Source: Virgisporangium aurantiacum (GTDB taxonomy: Bacteria > Actinomycetota > Actinomycetes > Mycobacteriales > Micromonosporaceae). Taken from it: a stretch of DNA of 64,000 bases. Within the stretch, counting starts at the first letter, position 1; each line of letters starts with the position of its first letter. The notes under the pieces were generated by a model, which was not told the origin of the DNA, searched no databases, and saw only the letters and a program-made list of their open reading frames with translations. Position numbers and translations under genes: made by a program. Below are positions 42,401-51,101 of this stretch, one piece after another. Location: positions 1 through 64,000 of the forward strand of contig NZ_BOPG01000083.1 in the NCBI RefSeq assembly GCF_016863635.1, read 5' to 3'.

Positions 42401-43008
42401 CGGAGGTCCACCGCGACGCCGGCCGGCTCGACCTCGCCCTCGACCTGGCCCGCACGGCGCTCGACGCGGTGCGCGACACGGGGTACCGGCGGCCCGAGGT
42501 CGACGCCTGCAACGCCCTCGGCGCCACCCACCTCGACCTCGGCGACGTCGACCGGGCCGCCGACTTCCACCACCGGGCCCGCGACCTCGCCCGCGAGACG
42601 GGCAACCGGTTCTCCGAGGCACGGGCGTTGATCGGCCTGGCCGCGGTCCACCGCCGCCGGGCCGCACCGGAGGCGACGGCGGTCGCCGAGGAGGCGGTGG
42701 CGCTCACCCGGTCGGCCGGGTTCCTCGTGCTGGAGGGACGGGCGCTGACCGCGCTCGCCGCGGTCGACCTCGACGCGGGCCGCCCGGAAGCGGCCCGGCG
42801 GCACGCCGACCGGGCCCGCGAGATCCAGGTGGCGACGGGTGACCGGCTCGGGCTGGCCGACTCGTACGCCGTGCTCGGCGGCGCGGCGGCCGCACCCGAC
42901 CGGGCGCGGGCGCACCTACGCCGGGCGCGGGACCTCTACGCCGAGGTGGGCGCGCCGGGCCGGCACATCGTGCGGATACCTGACAGCACCGGCCGGGTCG
43001 ACCGGTAG
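39436..43008 (+). CDS. XRE-SARP-NB-ARC-TPR regulator (AfsR-like), paralogue 1
   Basis: A 1190-aa regulator with five parts: an XRE-type helix-turn-helix (LRAGITQRDLARAASVSVRT, residues ~15-70), an OmpR/SARP winged helix (LGPLAVVRDGEPVTVGAPK, ~80-165), the BTAD domain (LARSGQQAAALAQFADLR, ~175-330), an NB-ARC switch ATPase (TAGVGKTSLAV, VLLDNARDADQVRPLL) and a long C-terminal TPR array (GNLGNAYLRSGQLVKALDAH etc.). Ordinary AfsR lacks the first HTH. A short tandem repeat expands the linker after BTAD. It probably activates transcription after ATP-dependent assembly. A similar protein lies 750 bases downstream with a secreted protein between; target genes unknown. Confidence 0.86.
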   Translation: MTPRTIGQLMLGFRLRAGITQRDLARAASVSVRTVRDIEQDRVARPRAPSVRRLAAALGLRDADRGRLLALLGGRTDGPALVSVGVLGPLAVVRDGEPVTVGAPKLRCLLALLAIQPGLVVTRDQLVDALWPAGPPKTSADLIQGYLASLRAVLDPDRPRDEAGRLVRSGAGYILRLAGDELDLLRFDDLVARAGSGGGPEAAFDRLGEALDVWRGPVLADLDAGLRQLPPAVAIAGRRLAATLRFADLATALGRHEAAVSRLRAVVGDEPWHEGLHARLMLALARSGQQAAALAQFADLRARLVDEFGVEPGPEIAAAHLRVLRQDLGDPHRSASGGRAGDSRAGDSRAGGEDTSRAEPAAVRPAQLPADVAAFTGRAAQLRHLDTLVRDRPPARATAMVISAIAGTAGVGKTSLAVHWAHRVRGHFPDGQLYINLHGHDSGSRPPLRPVDALARVLPALGVPAEQIPVDVEAAAGVYRSLLADRRMLVLLDNARDADQVRPLLPGSPGCLVLVTSRDRMTGLVAHEGIDRLTLDVLTPEEAAALMVRLLGRRRVHAEPAAAVALAEACARLPLALRVAMANLLNHPRVGIAEYLTRLQGDNRLAAFESDGDYRAAVRAAFEVSYRTLPPAARRLFRLLSLVPGPEVSPAAAAALLPAPSGDAEALLDRLAAAHLLAEHTPGRFAFHDLLRSYAGERARAEDGAEELARAADRLFGFYLRAVDAAARRLNPEKLRLPVPAGPSAISFDDHRDALAWLDGERPNLVAAVIQAAARGPRPAAWLLGDALRGYFQIRLHAVDWLTVADAGATAALAEGDARARAAAEINLADANLLRSTYETAIGHYHHALAYSREGGWVQAEAAVLGNLGNAYLRSGQLVKALDAHRRALAINRRSGWVAGQAANLGNLGIEHAELGHLAVAADHNLRALDLYRKIGSRSGEAHTLANLGETHHWLGRLDDALGWLTRALALHRELGDEGNAGDTLRALAEVHRDAGRLDLALDLARTALDAVRDTGYRRPEVDACNALGATHLDLGDVDRAADFHHRARDLARETGNRFSEARALIGLAAVHRRRAAPEATAVAEEAVALTRSAGFLVLEGRALTALAAVDLDAGRPEAARRHADRAREIQVATGDRLGLADSYAVLGGAAAAPDRARAHLRRARDLYAEVGAPGRHIVRIPDSTGRVDR
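40448..40490 (+). repeat. In-frame 15-base minisatellite in the regulator linker
   Basis: GTAGAGCGGGCGACA occurs twice in tandem (40448-40462, 40463-40477) and a third copy is cut after 12 of its bases. It encodes RAGDS units between the BTAD and NB-ARC domains. Being a multiple of three, copy-number changes would alter linker length without frameshift. Confidence 0.75.
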
Positions 43009-43214
43009 CCGCGCGGGCGTCCTGCCGCACCGGGGCTGCCGCTTCCTGCCGCCCGCCGGCCGGGCGCGATCGACGGGAGCCCAGGCCGGCGGCGGGACGC
43101 GGCGACGGTCGGCGGCTCCGGGTTGACGCCGGGTTGGGCTCGGCCGTGCGGGCCTAGCGTCCCTACCGATCCGGTGCGCCGGCCGAGACGCACCGACGAC
43201 CTGCGGAGGTAGGC

Positions 43215-43625
43215 ATGAAGCGAGTATTCACGGCGGCGGCGTTCGCCGGGGCCGTTCTGTTCGGGTCCACGGTGCTGGCGGCACCGTTCGCGTCCGCCGA
43301 CTCGACATCGGCGGTGACCGTCATCCAGCAGCGGTCGTTCGGCACGATCACCCGCGGCGCCCGGATCTGCGTCGGCCCGATCGCGCCGACGAGCGCCGAC
43401 GGCGTGCAGATATTCGGGTTCACCAACGCCAACACGAACCTGACCTGGCAGGTGCTCACCGTCTCGTCGCAGTCGGCGGAGACGGTCGTGTTCCAGACCG
43501 TGGCCCGGTCGGTGAGCCAGACGGTCAAGCCGTCGGGCAACCTGCTCTTCGAGGCGTGCGTGCTGAAGAGCACCGCCGGTTCGCAGGACTACGACATCTC
43601 GATCAACTCCCAACCCGTCGGCTGA
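43215..43625 (+). CDS. Small secreted protein of unknown function
   Basis: A 136-aa precursor with a clear signal peptide (MKRVFTAAAFAGAVLFG to ASA). The mature ~105 residues are Thr/Ser/Val-rich and probably all-beta, with two cysteines (ARICVGP and LFEACVLK) that may form one disulfide. GGAGG lies seven bases before the ATG, and a 13-bp terminator follows. It lies between two giant paralogous regulators, all on one strand, and might be their target or a sensed ligand; this is only positional. Confidence 0.72.
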   Translation: MKRVFTAAAFAGAVLFGSTVLAAPFASADSTSAVTVIQQRSFGTITRGARICVGPIAPTSADGVQIFGFTNANTNLTWQVLTVSSQSAETVVFQTVARSVSQTVKPSGNLLFEACVLKSTAGSQDYDISINSQPVG

Positions 43626-43634
43626 TCCGGCGGT

Positions 43635-43674
43635 CGTCCGGCCCCGTGTCCCGGTGTGGATACGGGGCCGGACG
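43635..43674 (+). terminator. Strong hairpin terminator after the small secreted protein
   Basis: Arms at 43635-43647 (CGTCCGGCCCCGT) and 43662-43674 (ACGGGGCCGGACG) pair perfectly over 13 bp with a 14-base loop, ten bases after the stop codon. Confidence 0.72.
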
Positions 43675-43757
43675 GTGCAACCGGCGCGCATTCCCGACAC
43701 TCCGGCGCGCCGTCGCGGTGGACACTGGCGACACTGCGGCGGGATCGAGGGAGACGG

Positions 43758-46700
43758 ATGCGTGGAACCGGAGAGCCGACGCTCGGCGCGCTCGTGCGGA
43801 CGTTCCGGCTCCGCACCGGCCTGACCCAGCGCGAACTGGCGGGCAAGGCGCGGCTGAGCGTCCGGGCGGTCCGCGACATCGAGCAGGACCGCGTCGCACA
43901 CCCGCGGTTGCCGTCGCTGCACCGGTTGGCCGAGGCGCTGGCCCTGTCAGACGCCGACCGGCTCGCGCTGGTCGCCCGCGCCGGGGATATCGACCCCGGC
44001 CCGTCCGCGACCGCCGGTCCGCTGCCACGGATCGCCGTGCTGGGTCCGCTCGCCGTCACGGGGCCCGACGGAGCGGTGGAACTGCCGTCGGAACGGGTGC
44101 GGCACCTGCTCGCCCTGCTGGCGATCCAACCCGGCCGTACGGTGCCGTACGGGGAGATCATCGCGGCGGTCTGGCCGGCCGACCCGCCCCGGACGGCCCG
44201 TCGCCTCGTCCACGCGTACGTCGCGCGGCTGCGCGGGCTGCTGGAACCCGGTCGGGCCGGCCACGGCCACCCCGCGATCCTGGCCGCGGCGCCCGGCGGG
44301 GTCCGGCTGACGGTCGACGAGGACCGCCTCGACGCCCTGCGCTTCGAGTCGTCGGCCCGGCGGGGCACCAAGGCGCTGGCCGCCGGCGACCTGGAGGCCG
44401 CCCGGGAGCAGTTCAACCGGGCCCTGGCGTGCTGGCGGGGGCCGGCTCTGTCCGATGTGGACGGTCGGCTGCGCCGCCATCCCGCCGTCGACGCGCTGCG
44501 GCGGCACCGCGTCGCGGTCGCGATCGCCTTCGCCGACACGGCGATCGACCACGGCGACCACGAGGAGGCCGAGGCGCAGCTGCGCCCGGCCATCGTCGAG
44601 GACCCGCTGCACGAGGGGCTCAACGCGCGGCTGATGCTGGCGCTGGCCGGTTCGGCGCAGCAGGCCGACGCGCTGGCGCTGTTCCAGGACCTGCGCGCCC
44701 GGCTCGCCGACGAGCTGGGCATCGAGCCCGGACCGCTGCTGCAGGAGACCCACCTGCGCGTGCTGCGTCACGACGTACCGCCGGCGCGGAACGGCGGCCG
44801 TGCTGTCACGCGTCATAAAAAACCGACCGCGGCGGCCGCACCGCCCGCGACCACCGCAACCCCGCCGGGCATCGCGGTTCCGGCCCAACTGCCACCGGAC
44901 GTCGCGCAGTTCGCCGGCCGCGACCACCAGCTCCGCACGCTCGACGAGATGCTGACCCGCGACGCCGCCGACAACGGGCAATCCGCGGGCGCGCCCCGGA
45001 TCGTGATGCTCGTCGGCGGCGCGGGCGTGGGCAAGACCGCGCTGGCCGTGCGGTGGGCGCACCGGGTCCGCGCGGCGTTTCCGGACGGGCAGCTCTACGT
45101 CAACCTGCGGGGTTTCGCGGTGGAGCGACCGCAGCGGCCGCTGCAGGTCCTGGCCGACTTCCTGCGCGCCCTGGGCGTACCCGCAGAGAACGTGCCCACC
45201 GGGGTCGAGGGAGCGACCGCCCTGTTCCGCAGCCTGCTGGCCGATCGACGGATGCTCGTGGTGCTCGACAACGCGCGCGACCCGGACCACGTGCGGCCGT
45301 TCCTGCCCGCGGCCGCCGGCTGCCTGGTGCTGATCACCAGCCGGAGCCACCTCACCGGGCTGGCCGCCCGCGAGGGGGCCCGGCGGCTGCGGCTCGGCGT
45401 GCTGGGCGCCACGGAGGCCCGCGACCTGCTGGTGACGCTGCTCGACCAGCATCCGGAGGTGACGGCGCTCGACGACCTCGTGCGGTCGTGCGCCCGGCTG
45501 CCCTTGGCACTGCGGGTGGCGGCCGCGAACCTCAACGAGCAGCGCCTGACGGTCGCGGACTACGTGGCCCGGCTCAGTGCCGGCCCCCGGCTCACCGAAC
45601 TGCAGTCCGGCGGCGATCACCGGTCGGCGGTGCGGCACGCGTTCGACGTCTCCTACGCGGCCCTCCCGGCGGACGCGCGGCGGGTCTTCCGGCTGATGAG
45701 CCTCGCGCCGGGGCCGGACGTGACGGCCGAGGCCGCCGGCCGCCTGCTCGACCGGCCCGCCGGTGACGCGGCCGCGCTCCTCGACCGGCTGGCCGGCGCG
45801 CACCTGGTCGACCTGACCGCGCCGGGCCGGTACACGTTCCACGACCTGCTGCGGCTGTACTCCGTCGAGCGGACGGAGTGGGAGGACCCGCCCGCGGAGC
45901 GCGCCGCCGCCCGGGGCCGGCTCTTCGAGTGGTACCTGCAGCGGGTGGAGGCGGCGGCGCGGCAGCTGTACCCGGAGAAGTCGCGGCTGCCATTGCCTGT
46001 GAGCTCCGCTTTCGGATTTTCCAGTCACACCGACGCCTCCGCGTGGCTGGAGGCGGAGCGGCCCACGCTGATCGCGGTGGTGCAGGAGGCGGCGTCGGGC
46101 CTGCCGCACGTCGCGTGGCTGCTCGCCGACCTGCTGCGGGGCTACTTCTTCATGCGGATGAACGTGGTCGACTGGCTGATCGTCGCCCGGGCCGGGCTGG
46201 CCGCCGCGACGGCGGCCGGCGACCTGACCGGGCAGGCGTCGGCGCACCTGAGCCTCGCCGCCGTCGACCGGTGCCAGGGCCAGTACCACCCGGCGGTCGA
46301 CAGCTACCGCGAGGCGCTCGCCCTGGCCCGGCGGGCCGGCTGGGTCGACGGTGAGTCCAGCGCGCTGGGCAACCTCGCCAGCACCTACTGGCACCTCGGT
46401 CGGTTCCCGGCGGCGGCCGACCACTACACGCAGGCGATCGCGCTGTGCCGCAGCACCGGCTGGCTGGCCGGCGAGGCCACGGCGCAGGGCAACCTCGGCG
46501 CGCTCTACCTCCAGATGGGCCGGCTGCGGGAGGCCGCCGACCGGTACGGCGAGGCGGTGGAGCTGGCCCGGCGCACCGGGTCGCGGCCCGGCGAGGCGAT
46601 CAACCTGGCGAACCTCGGCGAGGTGTACCACGCGCTGGGCCGGTCCGAGCGCGCCCGCGCGCACCTCGACCGGGCGCTGGCGCTGCACCGGGAGACCGGC

Positions 46701-47237
46701 AACCGGGGCGCCGAGGCGGAGGCGACGCGGATCCTCGCCGAGGTGCGCGCCGACACCGGCGAACTCCAGGAGGGGCACGCTCTCGCTGTCGCCGCCGTGG
46801 CCCTGGCCCGGGAGATCGGCGAGCGGCAGGACGAGGCGAACGCGCTGAACACGCTGGGTGGGCTTCATCGCCGCGCCGGCCGGTGGGCAGCGGCCGTCGA
46901 GGCGCACTCGTCGGCGTTGCGGATCGCGCAAGAGATCGAGGCCGGGTACCCGGAGGCGATCGCGCTGCTCGGGCTGGCGGCGGCGGCTCTCGGCACCGGC
47001 GATTCTGTGGCCGCGCGGACGGCGGCCGGTGACGCGCTGGCGATCGCGGCGCGGACCGGGTACGGCTTGCAGGAGGGGCAGGCGCGGGTCGTCCTCGCCC
47101 GGCTGCGTGCTTCCGTCGATGACGCAGATCGTGCGTTGGCCATCCTCACCGGGACGGGCCACCGGGCGGCGATCGCCGAGGCCCGGTCGGTGCTGGAGGA
47201 CGCGCGCCGGCGTCGCCCCGCGCATCGAGCGCGATAA
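43758..47237 (+). CDS. XRE-SARP-NB-ARC-TPR regulator (AfsR-like), paralogue 2
   Basis: A 1159-aa protein with the same order as the gene at 39436: XRE HTH (LRTGLTQRELAGKARLSVRA), SARP winged helix (LGPLAVTGPDGAVELPSERV), BTAD (LAGSAQQADALALFQDLR), NB-ARC (GGAGVGKTALAVRWAHRV; VVLDNARDPDHVRPFL) and TPRs (GNLGALYLQMGRLREAADRY). The two are clearly paralogous over their whole length. GAGGGAG is four bases before ATG 43758. The linker here has Lys-Lys-Pro and Ala/Pro-rich sequence rather than the minisatellite. Regulatory targets are not evident; the secreted propeller gene 160 bases downstream is a candidate. Confidence 0.86.
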   Translation: MRGTGEPTLGALVRTFRLRTGLTQRELAGKARLSVRAVRDIEQDRVAHPRLPSLHRLAEALALSDADRLALVARAGDIDPGPSATAGPLPRIAVLGPLAVTGPDGAVELPSERVRHLLALLAIQPGRTVPYGEIIAAVWPADPPRTARRLVHAYVARLRGLLEPGRAGHGHPAILAAAPGGVRLTVDEDRLDALRFESSARRGTKALAAGDLEAAREQFNRALACWRGPALSDVDGRLRRHPAVDALRRHRVAVAIAFADTAIDHGDHEEAEAQLRPAIVEDPLHEGLNARLMLALAGSAQQADALALFQDLRARLADELGIEPGPLLQETHLRVLRHDVPPARNGGRAVTRHKKPTAAAAPPATTATPPGIAVPAQLPPDVAQFAGRDHQLRTLDEMLTRDAADNGQSAGAPRIVMLVGGAGVGKTALAVRWAHRVRAAFPDGQLYVNLRGFAVERPQRPLQVLADFLRALGVPAENVPTGVEGATALFRSLLADRRMLVVLDNARDPDHVRPFLPAAAGCLVLITSRSHLTGLAAREGARRLRLGVLGATEARDLLVTLLDQHPEVTALDDLVRSCARLPLALRVAAANLNEQRLTVADYVARLSAGPRLTELQSGGDHRSAVRHAFDVSYAALPADARRVFRLMSLAPGPDVTAEAAGRLLDRPAGDAAALLDRLAGAHLVDLTAPGRYTFHDLLRLYSVERTEWEDPPAERAAARGRLFEWYLQRVEAAARQLYPEKSRLPLPVSSAFGFSSHTDASAWLEAERPTLIAVVQEAASGLPHVAWLLADLLRGYFFMRMNVVDWLIVARAGLAAATAAGDLTGQASAHLSLAAVDRCQGQYHPAVDSYREALALARRAGWVDGESSALGNLASTYWHLGRFPAAADHYTQAIALCRSTGWLAGEATAQGNLGALYLQMGRLREAADRYGEAVELARRTGSRPGEAINLANLGEVYHALGRSERARAHLDRALALHRETGNRGAEAEATRILAEVRADTGELQEGHALAVAAVALAREIGERQDEANALNTLGGLHRRAGRWAAAVEAHSSALRIAQEIEAGYPEAIALLGLAAAALGTGDSVAARTAAGDALAIAARTGYGLQEGQARVVLARLRASVDDADRALAILTGTGHRAAIAEARSVLEDARRRRPAHRAR

Positions 47238-47396
47238 CTGTCTTGCGTCGCTTCACCTGCGCCGTCGTCGTTGTGGGTGTTTCCGGGACAGGCAGATAGC
47301 GGCAGTTCCGGGCAGTTTCGTTTTATTGGACGTCGTGCGCGCGCGACGCCCGCGCCAGACTCCCGGGGTGCCAATGTCCGCACACCAGGAGGCGCC

Positions 47397-48797
47397 ATGT
47401 CTTTCGTATCCCTGCGACGGTCGGCGGTCGTCGCGGCAATCCTTCTCACGGTCGGTGCCGCACCGGTCTCGGCCTCTGCTGCCCCGGTGCCGCTCGACCA
47501 GTGGCCGCAGTTCGGCCAGACCGAACGTCATCTGAATACCAACCCGGCCGAGCGCACGTTCAATATCGGCAACGTGGGCAAGCTGGAGACCAGGTTCGTC
47601 GCACACGTCGGCGAGAACAACCTCACCGAGGGCGGCCCGGTCGTGGCGAACGGCGTCATGTACGTCGTCGACTTCGACGGTCGCCTGTCCGCGTTCAAGG
47701 CCGCCGGGTGCGGCGCCGCGACGTGTGAGCCGCTGTGGCGCGGCCAGGCCGAGAACGACATGACCAGCACCCCGGCGGTGGCCGGCGGTCTCGTCCTCAT
47801 CGCCGCGGCCGACCACTTCCTCTACGCGTTCCCGGCCGCCGGGTGCGGCGCGGCGACGTGCAAGCCGCGGTGGCGGGGCCAGCTTGCCGACGCGTCGATC
47901 GACTCGTCGGTGGCGGTGGCCGGCAACGTCGCGTACGTCGGTGACTTCTCCGGCCACCTGTACGCGTTCGCGCTCCAGGGCTGCGGGGCCGCGGTGTGCA
48001 AGCCGTTGTGGACCGGCGTGGGCGAGCCGAACGAGCTGTTCGGGGCACCGGCGGTCGGCAACGGCTTCGTGTACGTCAGCACGTTCCTGTCCACGCCGGA
48101 CCTGTTCACCGGGCGCCTGCTGGCGTTCCGGATCGCCGGCTGCGTCGCCGGCCCGGCGGCCGTGTGCAAGCCGGCCTGGACGGCCGACATCGGCGGCCCG
48201 GCGGACCGCACCGGCTCGCCGACCGTGGCGGGCGACACGGTCTTCGTCGGATCGACGACGCTCTTCGGCGAGGGCGAGAACACCGACTTCCACCTCTTCG
48301 CGTTCGCGGCGGCCGGCTGCGGCGCGGCGGTGTGCAAGCCGCTGCGCGCGTACGACACCGGTGACGGCGGCACGCTCGGCACGCCGGCCGTGGTCGGCAA
48401 CGTCGTCTACGCCACCACGCAGGACACCCCCGACCCGAACACGATCGGGGTCGTCGCCGCCTACCCGGCGAAGGGCTGCGGCGCGGCCCGGTGCGCGCCA
48501 TTGTGGACCGGCGTCAACTTCGCCGCCGGGTTCTCGTCCTCGCCGGTCGTGGTGAACGGCGTGGTGTTCGTGGGCAAGGGCCCCGCGTCCGGCTTCCCGG
48601 TCGACGCCGGCCTGTACGCCTTCAACGCGGCCGGGTGCGGCCAGATCGTCTGCCGTGACATCGGGTTCCACCAGCTCGGCCTGGAGCAGGGCTACCTCGG
48701 CTCACCGCTGGCCGTGACCGGCGGCCTGATCTACATGGCCTCCAACGACAACACCGTCCAACACACCAACGTCTACGCCATCGGCCTCCCGACCTGA
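47397..48797 (+). CDS. Secreted PQQ-like beta-propeller with a cysteine pair in each blade
   Basis: A 466-aa exported protein (signal peptide to about ASA, residue 30) preceded by AGGAGG. About seven blades of ~55 residues each carry a motif GCGAAxCxPLW or variant (GCGAATCEPLW, GCGAATCKPRW, GCGAAVCKPLW, GCVAGPAAVCKPAW, GCGAAVCKPLR, GCGAARCAPLW, GCGQIVCRDI). The two cysteines, usually five apart, could form one disulfide per blade. The strands (GGPVVANGVMYVVDFDGRL-like) are those of PQQ-dehydrogenase-like propellers, but no catalytic residues could be confirmed. Role unknown; extracellular binding or scaffold function possible. Confidence 0.8.
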   Translation: MSFVSLRRSAVVAAILLTVGAAPVSASAAPVPLDQWPQFGQTERHLNTNPAERTFNIGNVGKLETRFVAHVGENNLTEGGPVVANGVMYVVDFDGRLSAFKAAGCGAATCEPLWRGQAENDMTSTPAVAGGLVLIAAADHFLYAFPAAGCGAATCKPRWRGQLADASIDSSVAVAGNVAYVGDFSGHLYAFALQGCGAAVCKPLWTGVGEPNELFGAPAVGNGFVYVSTFLSTPDLFTGRLLAFRIAGCVAGPAAVCKPAWTADIGGPADRTGSPTVAGDTVFVGSTTLFGEGENTDFHLFAFAAAGCGAAVCKPLRAYDTGDGGTLGTPAVVGNVVYATTQDTPDPNTIGVVAAYPAKGCGAARCAPLWTGVNFAAGFSSSPVVVNGVVFVGKGPASGFPVDAGLYAFNAAGCGQIVCRDIGFHQLGLEQGYLGSPLAVTGGLIYMASNDNTVQHTNVYAIGLPT

Positions 48798-48801
48798 CCG
48801 T

Positions 48802-48835
48802 GCGGTGGGCGCCCGCGGGCGCGGGCGCCCACCGC
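48802..48835 (+). terminator. GC hairpin after the propeller gene
   Basis: Arms 48802-48815 and 48822-48835 pair perfectly (GCGGTGGGCGCCCG with its complement) around a six-base loop, five bases after the stop codon. Confidence 0.7.
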
Positions 48836-48858
48836 GCCGCGCATCTGCCCGCGTTTTC

Positions 48859-48910
48859 CGGATCTTGGACTCCTTGCGGTGCCATAGGCCCGTGGGGAGT
48901 CCAAGATCCG
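48859..48910. repeat. 49-base hairpin element, copy 2
   Basis: Bases 48859-48907 are identical to 5274-5322. Here the stem extends to 15 bp (48859-48873 with 48896-48910). It again follows a secreted beta-propeller gene on the same strand, 62 bases after its stop, and here comes after another hairpin, so it is not needed as the terminator. Confidence 0.8.
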
Positions 48911-49010
48911 CAAACCGGGGCGAGCGCACGCCATGGCGGGTGTCCCGTTGGTGTCCCGTCTTCGCGCACTCCATCGACGCCGATCGTGGTGCCGGTTAGG
49001 GTGCGGGTCG

Positions 49011-49799
49011 GTGAGACGGCGCTCCCTGATACGGGTCACGGCTGGTGTCGCCGCGGCCGGACTTGCCGGCTGCGGCGACGACGCCCCGCCGTCCGCGGGG
49101 GAGCGGCCCGCGCGGACGGACCTGCCGCACCAGCCGGGTGTGGTCACTCCGCCGCCGGCGTCGGCGTGTTTCGTCGCGTACGACGTCGCCGGTAACGCCG
49201 CGGCCGGGTGATGGAGGCCGGGGAGGCGCCGGCCGCGACCGTGACGCTGGCGGTCGGCGCGTCGATGTTCGACGGCAGGTTCGGGCTCGCCGGGCGGCGG
49301 CCCCGGTACCTGCGCCCGATGCCGGCGTTCCCACACGACGTCCTCGACGCCGCGCAGTGCCACGGCGACCTGCTGCTGCAGGTCTGCGCGGAGACCCCGG
49401 AGCGGGTGCGGGCGGTGGTCGACGGGATCGCCGCGGCGGGTGGCGGGGCGCTGCGTCAACGGTGGCGGCTCGACGGCTTCCGGCCGGAGAACGGGGTGAC
49501 GGCGTCCGGCGTCGCCACGTCCCGGAATCTCTTGGGTTTCCGCGACGGCGCCGGCAACCCGGATCCGGCGGACCGGATGTTGATGGACCGGTTGGTGTGG
49601 GCCGACGCCGGCGAGCCGGGCTGGGCGGCCGGCGGCACGTACGCGGTGGTGCGGTCGATCCGGCTGGCCACCCGGTTGTGGGACCGGGACGCGGTGCCGG
49701 AGCAGGAGGCGGTCTTCGGGCGCCGGCGGGCCGACGGCGCGCCGCTGGGGCGGAGCCGGGAGGACGAACCCCTTCGACTACGCCGGCGATCCCGACGGG
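49011..49799 (+). pseudogene. DyP-type peroxidase, broken and truncated
   Basis: The remains of an EfeB/DyP haem peroxidase. The first frame (GTG 49011) has a Tat/lipobox-like start (RRRSLIRVTAGVAAAGLAGC) and ends at TGA 49209-49211 after AYDVAGNAAAG. The rest is in another frame from 49208 with GASMFDGRFGLAGRRP, the haem-site motif GFRDGAGNPDPAD and EQEAVFGRRRADGAPLG. About 20 residues seem lost at the first break. A second shift near 49770 leads to FDYAGDPDG, after which the sequence is RHS-like. The catalytic C-terminus with the haem-ligand His is missing, so no active enzyme is expected. Confidence 0.75.
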
Positions 49800-51100
49800 C
49801 AACCCGAGCGTGCGCACCAGCGCCCGTGGCAAAGTCACCACGTTCCAGTTCGACGACCTCGACCGTCTCACGCTGGTCCGCTACGGGGTGACGGGCTCCA
49901 CGGCGGAGAGTCAGGTGGCGTACGGCTACGACGCCGGTAACCGGATCCGCACCGTCACCGACTCGACGGCGGGCACGGTCACGCCCGCGACGAACTGACC
50001 CGGTACGCCAAGGCCGGCCTGACCGTCGACTACGGCTACGACGGCCTGGGCCGGCGCACCGGTCGCGGCGGGACCACCCTGACCGACGCACTGGGCAGCA
50101 CGGTGGCCGTGGCCGATGCGACGTCCGTGGGCGCGGAGTACAGCTACGACCCGTTCGGCCGCACGACGGTCTCCGGTGACGACGCCGGGAACCCCACCCG
50201 GTTCACCGGCCGGGAGGACGAAGGCACCGACGGCCTGTACTACTACCGGTCCCGGTACTACTCCGCCACGGCCGGGCGGTTCCCGAGCAAGGACCCGATC
50301 GGTTTGGCATCGGGCGACACGAACCCGTACAGGTACGTCTTCAACCAGCCGACCGTGCTGACCGACCCGATGGGCACCAAACCCAGCAACTCCCGCGGTG
50401 ATTGCGGGCAGGGGAACAGCTTCGCCGCCGGGACGCGTGTGCTGATGGCCGACGGCTCGACGAAGCCGATTGAGCAGGTGCGGGTCGGTGACCGCGTTGC
50501 CGCCGCCGATCCCGAGACCGGCGAGAAAGGCGCCCGGACGGTCACCGCGACGATCGTCGGTGACGGCGAGAAGACGCTGATCGATGTCAAGGTAGGCGAC
50601 CGCGGCGCGGTGATCACCGCGACCCACGGGCACCCGGTCTGGGTCGACGACGACGGCCGCGCGGACACCGTGGCGGGCCGGTGGATCGACGCCCGCGAGC
50701 TGCGCACGGGGCAGTGGCTCAAGACGTCGGACGGGCGGCTGGTACAGGTCGCCGGCACGCAGGCCCGAATGCGCATGCCCGCGTCTACAACCTCACCGTC
50801 GACGACCTCCACACCTACTACGTGGTCGCTGGCGGTCGGTCGGTCCTCGTCCACAACTGTCCAGCGGGGTCGACTCCGAGTGAAGTTGCGGATCACATCC
50901 GCAGTTCTGCCGATCCGAGCAAGGTAATCGTCATCGGGCGGACGATGGGTCGGGTGAAGGACGCGGTGCGGGCACTTCGTGCCGAGGGCATCAACGCCAA
51001 GTGGTACCAGGCGTGGGAGAACGACCCGTTTGATCCAGCCCTCGCGATGACGAGGAATACCCGCTGGATACGTACCGCGGGTATCCTCTCCATCTCATGG
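49800..51100 (+). pseudogene. RHS-HINT polymorphic toxin C-terminal part, frameshifted
   Basis: The 3' end of an RHS toxin gene in at least four frames. Pieces in order: YD repeats (FDDLDRLTLVRYG, VAYGYDAGNRI) to 49998; YSYDPFGRTTVSG and the RHS-associated core (LYYYRSRYYSATAGRFPSKD) in another frame; a HINT domain (FAAGTRVLMADGSTKPIEQV) broken near 50765; its end (VYNLTVDDLHTYYVV, SVLVHNC) in a third frame; then a toxin-like tail VIVIGRTMGRVKDAV, KWYQAWENDPF and RNTRWIRT, shifted again to RGYPLHLMG near 51085. The tail resembles RHS-borne toxins ending in a W-x-x-K/GYxIxDIG motif; I do not know its activity. The frame breaks make it a pseudogene unless the assembly is faulty. Confidence 0.78.
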
Positions 51101-51101
51101 G

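Noticed and set aside
43120..43160. TTGACG and TAGCGT as -35/-10 of the small secreted protein gene
   Set aside because: They are 25 bases apart, too far for a normal promoter.
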